36,700 bases of DNA from a virus: IMG/VR virus record IMGVR_UViG_3300009008_000118, positions 1 through 36,700 of that record. The stretch is one strand, 5' to 3'. The notes under the pieces were generated by a model. The model was not told where the DNA came from, did not search any database, and worked only from the letters and a program-made list of their open reading frames with translations. The position numbers and the translations under genes were made by a program. This document shows positions 22,958 to 30,255 of the stretch, in pieces (positions within the stretch are counted from its first letter, which is position 1; each line of letters starts with the position of its first letter).

Positions 22958-23134
22958 TTATACTGATTTAATTGTAAGAATTTTTCTTTTACTCATTATC
23001 ATGCATTGCCTAGAAATGCTCCCAGGCGGCACAACAATCGTTTCGTGAGGTTTTAGAAATATAGTTTTAACCCCAACAGGGTAGTCTAAATATATCTCAA
23101 AAGTCTGTAGAGAAGTGTTTGTTATTGATTTCAT
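22958..23134 (-). CDS. 58-residue protein between tail terminator and sheath
   Basis: A short ORF reads MKSITNTSLQTFEIYLDYPV and continues with a KPHE...VVPPGS turn, ending in SKRKILTIKSV. It has a good AGGAGAA site directly before its ATG and its stop lies 11 nt before the sheath start, so it is probably real. The hydrophobic/polar alternation suggests a small beta-domain. It resembles in pattern the small protein at 25322-25531. In T4 this position between gp15 and gp18 holds the terminase genes. The function is unknown, but a small neck or head decoration protein is possible. Confidence 0.7.
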   Translation of the reverse strand: MKSITNTSLQTFEIYLDYPVGVKTIFLKPHETIVVPPGSISRQCMIMSKRKILTIKSV

Positions 23135-23181
23135 TTTTCTCCTATATTAGTTAGGGGGTCTAGGAACTCTTTTTTGTTATT

Positions 23182-23904
23182 TTAAATCCAAAAATCCGTA
23201 TTAATACTTATAATTTTACCAGTATTAGTTAATAAAAATTTAGGACTTGGTATATATCCTTGAATTTCTAATATAAAAGACTTTCTAAGAAGTCTTTCTT
23301 CTTTATCAGAAATATCCGTTCTAGATATATCCTCCTCAGAGGAAAGGTAGCATTTTAATATATTAGTGTCCTTAATTATAAGATTTTTATGTGGGTTGAA
23401 TTTTGACCTTATTTGGGAAGATAACTGATCCAAATGTGAAATGTACTTAGACCAAATACTTAAGGTATACTCTATTTTTACAGGAATATCAACATAAGAA
23501 ACTACCCGTTGAGCCCTTTGAGTAGCATCATCCCACTGTTTACTCATTTGCAATAATCCCCACGCTCTGCGTTTATCAGAATCCTCACTAACAGATGACT
23601 GATATATCGTAGAGTATGGTAAAATTAAATTATTTTCTTGAAACTTCTTTGCAATAATCCTCTCTTGGCGACCATGATGCAATTTTACTTCTTTATAATC
23701 TGATTGATCATCAATATAAGATAACTTCATAGATGATAAAAGACTTCTAAGAACCTCTTTATAAAATACAGAGGACATCCTCATATCAGACATCATTTTA
23801 TCAATTCTATCAGTAAAATAGGATCTACCATAAAACTCTGGGGATTTTTTAGTCATTTCTATGTTATTAATGTCGTATGCGTATTCTTTAAATGAATTAT
23901 TCAA
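23182..23904 (-). CDS. 15: gp15-like tail terminator / sheath-stabilising protein
   Basis: The 240-residue protein aligns by eye with T4 gp15 in two blocks. One is VDIPVKIEYTLSIWSKYISH followed by a Q-x-x-SKFNP segment (T4: IKMIYELSIFTRYEDD, YFQPHFN). The other is FILEIQGYIPSPKF (T4: LTFEVNGWMYPP). gp15 caps the tail and joins it to the neck. The start is uncertain. The full frame begins at TTG (23904), overlapping the gp14-like stop by 8 nt, with a run of G upstream as a weak ribosome-binding site. The first in-frame ATG is at 23853. Confidence 0.8.
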   Translation of the reverse strand: MNNSFKEYAYDINNIEMTKKSPEFYGRSYFTDRIDKMMSDMRMSSVFYKEVLRSLLSSMKLSYIDDQSDYKEVKLHHGRQERIIAKKFQENNLILPYSTIYQSSVSEDSDKRRAWGLLQMSKQWDDATQRAQRVVSYVDIPVKIEYTLSIWSKYISHLDQLSSQIRSKFNPHKNLIIKDTNILKCYLSSEEDISRTDISDKEERLLRKSFILEIQGYIPSPKFLLTNTGKIISINTDFWI

Positions 23905-24475
23905 TATCTAAGTACCCCCCAATTTCATCAGCAACATCAGACACTTCTTGGTTAAGAGTATCTTCATCATCACGAAGAAGTTTAGCAGTGCATACTAAAT
24001 GGTAAACACCATACATCTCAAACCCATCTTCCTGTACCTCACTAATCTCATATTTTTGGTTCTGGAAGTATGGTTTAAGTTGATCTCCTACTTTAGGGGT
24101 TCTTCCCAAAGTAGATTCAATATACGATTTATTAAACACAAATGATTGGTCATTTGTAAGCTCTATACCGAAGTTTGAGAGAACCTCTTCCACAATAGAG
24201 GGTTCGTAATAAGCATGAACTGTTAAAGGCTCTGATACAATAGGTTTTCTTGAAGACTCTAGATATACCTCATCATAATCCTCATTGACAAGTTGTTTAA
24301 AATAGTGTAAAGGTGAACCAGAGATTCTAATTATCTCATCATCCACTAGATTAAATAAATTAACATCAGGGTTATCAGGATCATAAAAAGATAAGGGGGT
24401 TGCCCCCTCCACTTTAGGAAGATCTTGCATCTGCCTGTTAACTTTAAATCTTCTTGACATTATTTTAATTATCAT
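23897..24475 (-). CDS. 14: gp14-like neck protein
   Basis: The 192-residue protein matches T4 gp14. IVEEVLSNFGIELTNDQSFV is followed by KSYIESTLGRTPKVGDQL and FQNQKYEISEVQ, against the T4 sequence FFSNFGMQVQDEVTL, KEPKEGDLIYFP and SLFEINWVE. This protein closes the head-tail connection. It is shorter than T4 gp14 (256), lacking part of the C-terminus. Its first ATG (24475) overlaps the gp13-like stop (ATGA). A second ATG at 24460 (MSRRFKVNRQ) is a possible start. Confidence 0.85.
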   Translation of the reverse strand: MIIKIMSRRFKVNRQMQDLPKVEGATPLSFYDPDNPDVNLFNLVDDEIIRISGSPLHYFKQLVNEDYDEVYLESSRKPIVSEPLTVHAYYEPSIVEEVLSNFGIELTNDQSFVFNKSYIESTLGRTPKVGDQLKPYFQNQKYEISEVQEDGFEMYGVYHLVCTAKLLRDDEDTLNQEVSDVADEIGGYLDIE

Positions 24476-25344
24476 CCAGTAGTGAACATGGGCGGTTCTT
24501 CTACTTCATTTATTAGTTCTTCTTTAAGAGATTTTTTACTTTCAATTGCCTGCTGTATTAAAGAATCTCCATTAAGCTGAGTCCCACCCCCAGGACCAGG
24601 AACTACTTTAAATTTACCTCTAACTTGCCCCAAAAGTTGAGTAGCACAGGCAGTAGTATACTTTTGTATCCAGTTACGCATCTTAGGGGTCATAGTTGAA
24701 GAATTTAATGCTCTATATTCTAATATAGCTACATCATCTACAGAAGGTTTTGGGTATAGTTGTAAATATTGTCCATTAATAACATCCCAACCACCATCTT
24801 GACCAAGTATTCTTCTAGTAGTTTCTAAAGTTGATTGTAAAAGATAGTAATCACCTATTGATAAACCATCAAATAAATAGTTATCTTGGAAATATTTAAT
24901 AAAGAAATCAAATTCAAGAGTACCTGCCTGTGACTGTATACTAAGAAGTGTTTTCTTAAATGTAACATATACTAAATTTCTTAATATGTATTGAGGAATT
25001 TTATAAAGATTATAACCACTATTTGTATGAAATGCCACAAATTGTCTAGTTAATTGCGGGGCATGATAATCCAACTCAGTAACAGCTTCATCTATACAAA
25101 TTTTAAGCTGATGGTCATTTAATTCAACACGGACTACTGGGTGTCCTAAACTAGCTAAAACATAATCTTTAATTTGCTGCTCAAAATCTGTAAATTCTAT
25201 AATGCTAGATTGTTTAGACTTATTTAAATTATCAAGATCTATTTCTTGTGTATCAGGGGAGGATTGGTCCCCTATGGACTTACTTGCAACATTAGAAAAA
25301 CTATTTCCATACCCAGTAACATTAGGGATTACTACGGTTGCCAT
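24472..25344 (-). CDS. 13: gp13-like neck/connector protein
   Basis: The 290-residue protein contains VLASLGHPVVRVELNDHQLK, then a CIDEAV helix. This matches T4 gp13 (LGAPVVQINVSDDQIDDCIEDAL). FSNV and IVIP-type strands precede it. The middle holds the LFDGLSIGDYYLLQSTLE helix and QYLQLYPKP, and a YRAL motif follows. gp13 with gp14 forms the neck between portal and tail. Its length is close to T4 gp13 (309). AGAGGTGA precedes the ATG. It overlaps the upstream small gene by 23 nt and the gp14-like gene by 4 nt. Confidence 0.87.
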   Translation of the reverse strand: MATVVIPNVTGYGNSFSNVASKSIGDQSSPDTQEIDLDNLNKSKQSSIIEFTDFEQQIKDYVLASLGHPVVRVELNDHQLKICIDEAVTELDYHAPQLTRQFVAFHTNSGYNLYKIPQYILRNLVYVTFKKTLLSIQSQAGTLEFDFFIKYFQDNYLFDGLSIGDYYLLQSTLETTRRILGQDGGWDVINGQYLQLYPKPSVDDVAILEYRALNSSTMTPKMRNWIQKYTTACATQLLGQVRGKFKVVPGPGGGTQLNGDSLIQQAIESKKSLKEELINEVEEPPMFTTG

Positions 25345-25531
25345 TTTTCACCTCTGATTTACTTTTTCTAGATTTTTGAGGTCTAGGTTTTATGTTTTCT
25401 ATCTTCTTAAGAATAGTGTAATTAAGATACTCATTTGATTCTATGACTTGGTTAGGTCTTATGGTAAGTAATTCATTATTTACCATAATTAAAATAGGGA
25501 ACCTACAAGTACTTCTGTATTTATATACCAT
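25322..25531 (-). CDS. Small protein between capsid and neck genes
   Basis: The 69-residue protein starts MVYKYRSTCRFPILIMVNNE, continues with a LTIRPNQVIES turn and ends in a Lys/Ser/Arg-rich tail (RPQKSRKSKSEVKNGNR). It may be a small beta-domain with a basic tail. I chose the ATG at 25531, although there is no Shine-Dalgarno sequence (CTATATATAGAT lies before it). TATAAATA, the T4 late-promoter consensus, is at 25518-25525 on the minus strand. If it is used, translation could instead start at the ATG at 25483 and give 53 residues. The gene overlaps gp13 and follows the capsid terminator. Confidence 0.6.
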   Translation of the reverse strand: MVYKYRSTCRFPILIMVNNELLTIRPNQVIESNEYLNYTILKKIENIKPRPQKSRKSKSEVKNGNRSNP

Positions 25532-25554
25532 ATCTATATATAGGTTACTAAATA

Positions 25555-25599
25555 AAAAATAAGCCCACTTCCCCAAAAAAGAGAAGTGGGCTTATTTTT
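25555..25599 (-). terminator. Strong terminator after the major capsid gene
   Basis: Perfect 17-bp arms (25555-25571 and 25583-25599) enclose an 11-nt loop, with A and T tracts on both sides. The structure could terminate on both strands. It lies 12 nt after the capsid stop and probably limits readthrough into the neck genes, giving high capsid mRNA relative to the minor components. Confidence 0.92.
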
Positions 25600-25611
25600 A
25601 ACAATCAATTA

Positions 25612-27099
25612 CTAGACATTCTCAAACGGGATCGTAAGACCACCAGTACCGACAATTCTAATAATACGATAGAAACGGGAAGCAGGAGAAACTGCTGCCT
25701 TACCGTAACGAGTAAGGATACCCTTTCTGGGCTGGAAGCTTTCAGGGTCCGTAATGGTTGGTAGTGCCTGGAACGGGATATACGGGGCATAAATAAACCC
25801 ACCATCCATAGGACCAGAGCCCTTGTAACCCATAAGAATCTCACCTTCAGGGTAGAGAGGGTCTACATACAGGTCATAACGACCCATAAACTTACCACGG
25901 TACTGAATAGAACCAGGAGAGAAGTTAGTAGGTGCGTCAGACTTTTCAATACCCCCCGTTAGACGGGAAGCAGTTTCAAGTATAGTAGCCACTACTGGGG
26001 CGCAAAGCAACCAACTACCAGCACCACGCTGAGTAGTCTTATAAATATCTTGCGAAGCGAAGTTAATCGTAGCAAGAAGGTTTGCGTAAATGTCTCCAAC
26101 ATGACGAGGAGCAAGGTTAAGGGCGCTTGATTGGAAATCAACTAACCAAACATTAGGGTTACTCACTGACCTTTCAGCAAGACCTAAACTTCCACCAGTA
26201 TCACCACGGAAGTTAAACTGATCAAAAGTGGAGTCTGATGCAGGATCAAAATTCATGGTGTTAGTTGCCCCTGATTGATCAAGCATATCGTAAGAGAATA
26301 AACCCGCAGTACTTGTTATATCATAAGCAAGACCACGAAGATCTTCAATAAGCTCACGATCAACCTCTAGGCGAATCTCTTTACCAAGAATGTCAGTAAG
26401 CTCCCGCTCAAGGTCAAGGTTATGATAAGCCTTAAGGTCTTGAGAAGCCTCAAGAGTCCAAAGGGCTCTCATCTTCTTGGTACGAGCGACTACAGGCTGC
26501 TGCTCGATAGTCATACTTACTTCAGGAATACCAGTTCCGGTTAGATTTTCTCCAGCGGAAACAGACCAACCATGCCCTCCAGAGCCAGTTCCAGTCGGGG
26601 GCCAGTTATGAATCTCCGCATTATAAGACGGACCCGACAACGCAGAACTGCCGAAGTCCTGAGAATCTAAACCGTGATTTGTATCTAAATCAGGAGAAGT
26701 ACCATGTACAGAACTAGTCGTTAGACCTCTGTAAGTAAGGTTGTACTTACTGTACAGTTGCTGTCGGGTAGTATCAAAAGATCTAGCAGAACCTAGATAA
26801 AAGACTTGTGATACTGGGCCACTCATCGGCTGTACGCCACATAAACTGTTGGCGATTAATTCAGGGAAAACCCTGCGTACTAAGGGGAAAGCAAACTTCT
26901 GGAAAGTGCCGAGGGCACCAACAGTAGTCGTACCTTGACCAACAGCGGCTTCATCAAGACGCTCGGATTGTACGGACTTAAGTTGGTTTTCAAGAAGTTG
27001 TGCAGTCACTCTTTTGGTATAATCATTTTCGATGCCGTCAAGAGCAGGTTCCCATTTGGTAACTAGCTCGTCAGATGCACCCATTTCCATAATATCCAT
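25612..27099 (-). CDS. 23: gp23-like major capsid protein
   Basis: The 495-residue protein forms the head shell. Landmarks of the T4 gp23 family are FAFPLVRRVFPELIANSLCGVQPMSGP near residues 90-116, a K-x-RALWTLEASQDLKAYHNL segment near 207-226, GRYDLYVDPLYPEGEILMGY near 408-427, and PFQALPTITDPESFQPRKG followed by LTRYGKAA. The N-terminus of about 65 residues could be removed by the prohead protease, as in T4. The length is close to T4 gp23 (521). AAGGA lies before the ATG. It follows scaffold and protease genes in the usual T4 order 21-22-23. Confidence 0.95.
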   Translation of the reverse strand: MDIMEMGASDELVTKWEPALDGIENDYTKRVTAQLLENQLKSVQSERLDEAAVGQGTTTVGALGTFQKFAFPLVRRVFPELIANSLCGVQPMSGPVSQVFYLGSARSFDTTRQQLYSKYNLTYRGLTTSSVHGTSPDLDTNHGLDSQDFGSSALSGPSYNAEIHNWPPTGTGSGGHGWSVSAGENLTGTGIPEVSMTIEQQPVVARTKKMRALWTLEASQDLKAYHNLDLERELTDILGKEIRLEVDRELIEDLRGLAYDITSTAGLFSYDMLDQSGATNTMNFDPASDSTFDQFNFRGDTGGSLGLAERSVSNPNVWLVDFQSSALNLAPRHVGDIYANLLATINFASQDIYKTTQRGAGSWLLCAPVVATILETASRLTGGIEKSDAPTNFSPGSIQYRGKFMGRYDLYVDPLYPEGEILMGYKGSGPMDGGFIYAPYIPFQALPTITDPESFQPRKGILTRYGKAAVSPASRFYRIIRIVGTGGLTIPFENV

Positions 27100-27127
27100 A
27101 ACTACAATTCCTTTTGTTATCAGATGC

Positions 27128-27751
27128 CTATTTCATTAATTTAAGCATTTCTTCGGTTAAGAACTGATTACCAATGTTTTCCAATTGCTTCTCCTCAACC
27201 TCGTCATCCACATTACTAGTAAGGACTACTGCTTGTTCTGTGGATTCAAACAACATAGCCTCTTTTTCTCCTGCTAGAGTGTTAACGCTTTCAGATAGTG
27301 TTAGGATTTCCTTTTCACGATTTGAAACTTTAGATTCTAACAGTTGAATTGATTTAGCAAGACGGTCTTGCTCTTTTAGAGAATTAGAAAGGTCTCTAGC
27401 TAGAACTTCATTATCCTCAATAATTTCAGAAGCTTGGGATAGCCTCTTGTCGGATTCAGCATCTATATGCTCAGGACGATACTCTACTGCCATATAACCC
27501 ATAAGTTCTCTAAATCTTTGGGCATCACGGTAAATATCATGTGATTCATGAAGCTCATTAAGAGCAGATTCCTTAATCTGCTCTCGCTTCATGGACAGGT
27601 AAGCAAACACTTTATCAGTAAGTTCCCCTACTTCTTCTTGTACTCGTTCTTCAATGAGTCCTTGCATTACCTGGGCGATCTCTGAAATAGTTTCTTCAGT
27701 AATTCCCTCAGGAAGCAGTTCAGCAATATTATCTATTTTTTTCTTATCCAT
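27128..27751 (-). CDS. 22: gp22-like prohead scaffold protein
   Basis: The 207-residue protein is highly charged and helical (long EEERVQEEVGELTDKVFAY and SLKEQDRLAKSIQLLESK segments), with no Cys, as expected for a scaffold core. It assembles inside the prohead and is digested by the neighbouring protease. It is shorter than T4 gp22 (269). The identity rests on position between protease and capsid and on the composition. A GAGGTA site precedes the ATG. Confidence 0.78.
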   Translation of the reverse strand: MDKKKIDNIAELLPEGITEETISEIAQVMQGLIEERVQEEVGELTDKVFAYLSMKREQIKESALNELHESHDIYRDAQRFRELMGYMAVEYRPEHIDAESDKRLSQASEIIEDNEVLARDLSNSLKEQDRLAKSIQLLESKVSNREKEILTLSESVNTLAGEKEAMLFESTEQAVVLTSNVDDEVEEKQLENIGNQFLTEEMLKLMK

Positions 27752-27844
27752 GATTGTACCTCAATCTACCTATATCTATTATGTTAAGCTTGGTTAGTTT
27801 GTTTTTTACTAGTTTTTCTTTGTTTCCTACTATTTCCTAGATGT

Positions 27845-28702
27845 TCACACGCCAGGAATCTGCCACCCTCCACCTTGCGCCCTACGGTAACTTCTCATTC
27901 TCCTTCTGACCTCTTGCTGAATTCTGTTAGTTTCTGTGTTTTTTTCAGGTGTTGCTGGTTTTATTGGTTTCAATGCTGGCGTTGCTGCTGTTGCTTTTTC
28001 TGCTGCTGTTTTTTCTGCTGCTGTTTTCTTCTTAGTTTCACTTAATCTAGCCCTTACACCTCTAAAGATTTCTGTGTATTCTTTAGGAGATTTTTTTGAT
28101 TCAGTTAAACGCTCCCGTAGAAGAGTAGAAAATACCTTTTGCTCAGTTACACGGGGGAGAACCTCATTAAGTATTTCTTCAACAAGGATGCTTTGTCTGT
28201 TTTCTGCTAATGTAGGATATGCTCCTCTAGTGGAAGGGTCAGCTACAATATCCCAAGTAATAAGGCGAAAGTCTTCATTTACATAACGCTTCCCATCATC
28301 ACCTTCAGATAAAGTACCCATCCCTCTAGATGAAATACCTATTTGAACCCCACCTTCTACAAGAGCCCTAGCTACCTGACCCATAGGAGTATTTAATATC
28401 TCTGCTTCTCCAATAATTTCATTACCTTTAACATCCAATTTAGTAATTAGATGAGAAACATTAGAAAGCTTTACACTATCATGTTGAGGGTGATCAAGCT
28501 CACCCATCAATCTACGATTATTCATAGATTCAGTTAATTTTTCAACCTCTCTAGTAAGGAGAGCTTTAGGATAAATTCTTTTGTTATTATTCTCTTCATC
28601 TGCTCGTTGAAAAACACCTCTAACTTTCATAGAGGAGTTCTGCCCTTTACCCTCAGTGAGGATCTCCATTTTTTCAATAATAAAAACATCTTCTAATAAC
28701 AT
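27845..28702 (-). CDS. 21: gp21-like prohead maturation protease
   Basis: The 285-residue serine protease of the T4 gp21 / herpesvirus assemblin-like fold degrades scaffold and trims capsid. The motifs are GELDHPQHDS (His71), IGISSRGMGTL (Ser124 or Ser125 as nucleophile) and WDIVADPSTRGA (about 150-161). The C-terminal 65 residues are Ala/Thr/Lys/Pro-rich (KTAAEKTAAEKATAA), followed by an Arg-rich tail (EVRRRMRSYRRAQ). Their DNA contains imperfect GCTGCTGTT tandem units at 27968-28028. This tail may be an autoproteolytic target or a DNA-binding extension. AAAGGTAAG precedes the ATG. Next downstream is the scaffold. Confidence 0.92.
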   Translation of the reverse strand: MLLEDVFIIEKMEILTEGKGQNSSMKVRGVFQRADEENNNKRIYPKALLTREVEKLTESMNNRRLMGELDHPQHDSVKLSNVSHLITKLDVKGNEIIGEAEILNTPMGQVARALVEGGVQIGISSRGMGTLSEGDDGKRYVNEDFRLITWDIVADPSTRGAYPTLAENRQSILVEEILNEVLPRVTEQKVFSTLLRERLTESKKSPKEYTEIFRGVRARLSETKKKTAAEKTAAEKATAATPALKPIKPATPEKNTETNRIQQEVRRRMRSYRRAQGGGWQIPGV

Positions 28703-28703
28703 A

Positions 28704-29123
28704 TTACTTACCTTTATCCTTTTTTCTTCTAGCTTTCGCTTTTAGACTTGAAGCAGTGGACCCGCCATGCTTTATTTTTGTTCTTGCAGCATGGCTTCTA
28801 ACACTAGACCATTTTGCAGAAGGGGTTGCGCTGCCTGGGGTAAAACCTTTAGCGGTTCTACCAGAAACCCTCTGCTGCTTGCTTTTGCCCCACCCACCAG
28901 AGGTGGTTACATACATCCTATAGGACCCTTTAGTTGAAAATATAGTACCAGGGGTAGTTTTCCTTAAAGCATCTTTAATAGTTTTATAAATAGGGGCTCT
29001 ACTTTTACGAGAAGTTACCTTATCTTTTCGTTTATAAGTACCCCTACCAGAAGGATACCTATTAGACTTCTTCTCATTTAGGTTTCTTTCTTCTAGATCT
29101 TGTACCGTTTGAATTAAGCTCAT
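28704..29123 (-). CDS. Very basic small protein, possible head-core or DNA-associated protein
   Basis: The 139-residue protein is extremely rich in Lys, Arg, Ser, Thr and Gly (RYPSGRGTYKRKDKVTSRKS at the start, KAKARRKKDKGK at the end). It is not recognised. A Trp-Gly centre (TTSGGWGKSKQQRVSGRTAK) repeats the basic character. Its position immediately before the protease corresponds to the small prohead core proteins gp67/gp68 of T4. A virion or prohead DNA-condensing role is possible, inferred from place and charge. It overlaps the end of the previous gene by 50 nt in another frame, with GGGGAAG ahead of the ATG. The stop of this gene and the protease start are one base apart. Confidence 0.65.
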   Translation of the reverse strand: MSLIQTVQDLEERNLNEKKSNRYPSGRGTYKRKDKVTSRKSRAPIYKTIKDALRKTTPGTIFSTKGSYRMYVTTSGGWGKSKQQRVSGRTAKGFTPGSATPSAKWSSVRSHAARTKIKHGGSTASSLKAKARRKKDKGK

Positions 29124-29478
29124 TGGACTTCCCCCCTAACTTAACACCAAGTCCTCCTGTAGTTGTTGAGCCAGGAGTTACGCCAAGCTCAGTAAGGAGA
29201 GACTTTAATTCACTAATTTTTTGTTTAATTTCTTCTTTTAATTGCACTTTTCTATTTTTTTTAATACTAACTTCAGGCTTAGTAGGATTACTTATACCAA
29301 AAGAATTAGAAAGAACATTATCAACAGACTCTTGAATAACTTCTACATCAGAAATATCAGGGACATTTCCAGGCAAATTACTCCTCTTAGGTTTAGGGGT
29401 AGGACTAGCTATCTCTTGCTCAAACAAACTTTGAGCAAAATCACCAACGCTAATTCCTAAACTATTAGTAGAACCCAT
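29074..29478 (-). CDS. Small linker-rich protein upstream of the basic protein
   Basis: The 134-residue protein is not recognised. It has Pro/Ser/Gly-rich ends (IASPTPKPKRSNLPGNVPD; GVTPGSTTTGGLGVKLGG), a helical middle with IQESVDNVLSNSFG and QLKEEIKQKISELKSLLTEL, and a basic end RSRRKKPK. The last 17 codons are read in another frame by the basic gene. AAGG lies ahead of the ATG. A head-core or neck accessory role would suit its location. Confidence 0.65.
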   Translation of the reverse strand: MGSTNSLGISVGDFAQSLFEQEIASPTPKPKRSNLPGNVPDISDVEVIQESVDNVLSNSFGISNPTKPEVSIKKNRKVQLKEEIKQKISELKSLLTELGVTPGSTTTGGLGVKLGGKSNELNSNGTRSRRKKPK

Positions 29479-29486
29479 AAGAAACC

Positions 29487-29858
29487 TTACTTTGTTTCAA
29501 CCTTTTTAGATTTAAGTTCACGGGACATTTTAGCTAGAAATTGAATATCTTCCTCATCAAGACCCTCAAGAAGGTCTTCTTCATCACCCTCTTCCTCTTC
29601 TTTCTCAGACTCAACAATGATGTTCTCAGCCTCTTGGAATACCTCTAGCATTTGGTCAGCATGTTCAAGCAAAACCTCGTCAGAAAGCTGCTCATCAAGC
29701 TTAGATTCGCAAAGGGGACAGGAATGCTCCTCAGAAACCTCTTTACCCTCTTCAATAACCTCTTGCTCCTCAACAGCAGCAACAGATTCAGTAATTACAC
29801 CTACCTGTTTCCAAGCGGCAGTGCCTAGTACGGCTTCTCTCAATTGATCTTTGTTCAT
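29487..29858 (-). CDS. Acidic small protein, possible gp67-like prohead core protein
   Basis: The 123-residue protein is strongly acidic (EEEEGDEEDLLEGLDEED at about residues 90-107) with a single CxxC pair, CPLC, near residue 47. T4 gp67 is a short acidic prohead core protein encoded just before gp21, so the equivalent role is plausible by position and composition. AAGGAG precedes the ATG, and a 6-bp palindrome TACGGTAATACCGT-type element (ACGGTA/TACCGT, 29872-29884) lies just upstream of it. Confidence 0.65.
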   Translation of the reverse strand: MNKDQLREAVLGTAAWKQVGVITESVAAVEEQEVIEEGKEVSEEHSCPLCESKLDEQLSDEVLLEHADQMLEVFQEAENIIVESEKEEEEGDEEDLLEGLDEEDIQFLAKMSRELKSKKVETK

Positions 29859-29933
29859 AATAAAACTCCTTACGGTAATACCGTCTTAAATATGTATATC
29901 TAATTAAATTTAATAAACGATTTTTACTAATTT

Positions 29934-30254
29934 TTACTCATTACAAAACACATTTACGCTAATATTATCTAGATTGGTGATGGTTTCGTGAAGTAAGCAT
30001 GATCGGGAGTCGTTTTCTCTATGTAAAGGCTTCCCATTAACAAAAATATTAGGCGACCCTTCTGAAGGGTAACATCTTTTATCGGTTTGGGAAGTATGCA
30101 CTCCGTTACACCCATGCTCTAAATCAGTAACACCAAACAAAGCAACAAACCTCCCACCAGCAGTAACATTATCTGAAGATTCTTCTTCTGATAAGGCTCC
30201 ATCAAAAAGACAGGTTTCCCCAGTATCATCCCCCACCATTGCTATTCTTGCCAT
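29934..30254 (-). CDS. PAAR-type spike-tip protein
   Basis: The 106-residue protein has the PAAR pattern: MARIAMVGDDTGE at the start, a central HGC, and SPNIFVNGKPLHRENDSR near residues 67-84, with a final NVFCNE strand. PAAR proteins form the sharp conical tip of the phage tail-spike trimer. Extra Cys and His residues (CNGVH, CLLHE) could hold the metal ion at the tip. It lies between the large structural protein and the head-core genes and has a clear AGGAGAA site. The spike itself (gp5-like) is not in the window. Confidence 0.85.
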   Translation of the reverse strand: MARIAMVGDDTGETCLFDGALSEEESSDNVTAGGRFVALFGVTDLEHGCNGVHTSQTDKRCYPSEGSPNIFVNGKPLHRENDSRSCLLHETITNLDNISVNVFCNE

Positions 30255-30255
30255 A

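Noticed and set aside
27968-28028. GCTGCTGTT-type direct repeats, considered as a CRISPR-like or regulatory array
   Set aside because: They encode the repeated TAAEK segment of the protease tail and lack spacers.
28984-28991. TATAAATA on the plus strand
   Set aside because: There is no plus-strand gene downstream. It sits inside the basic protein gene.
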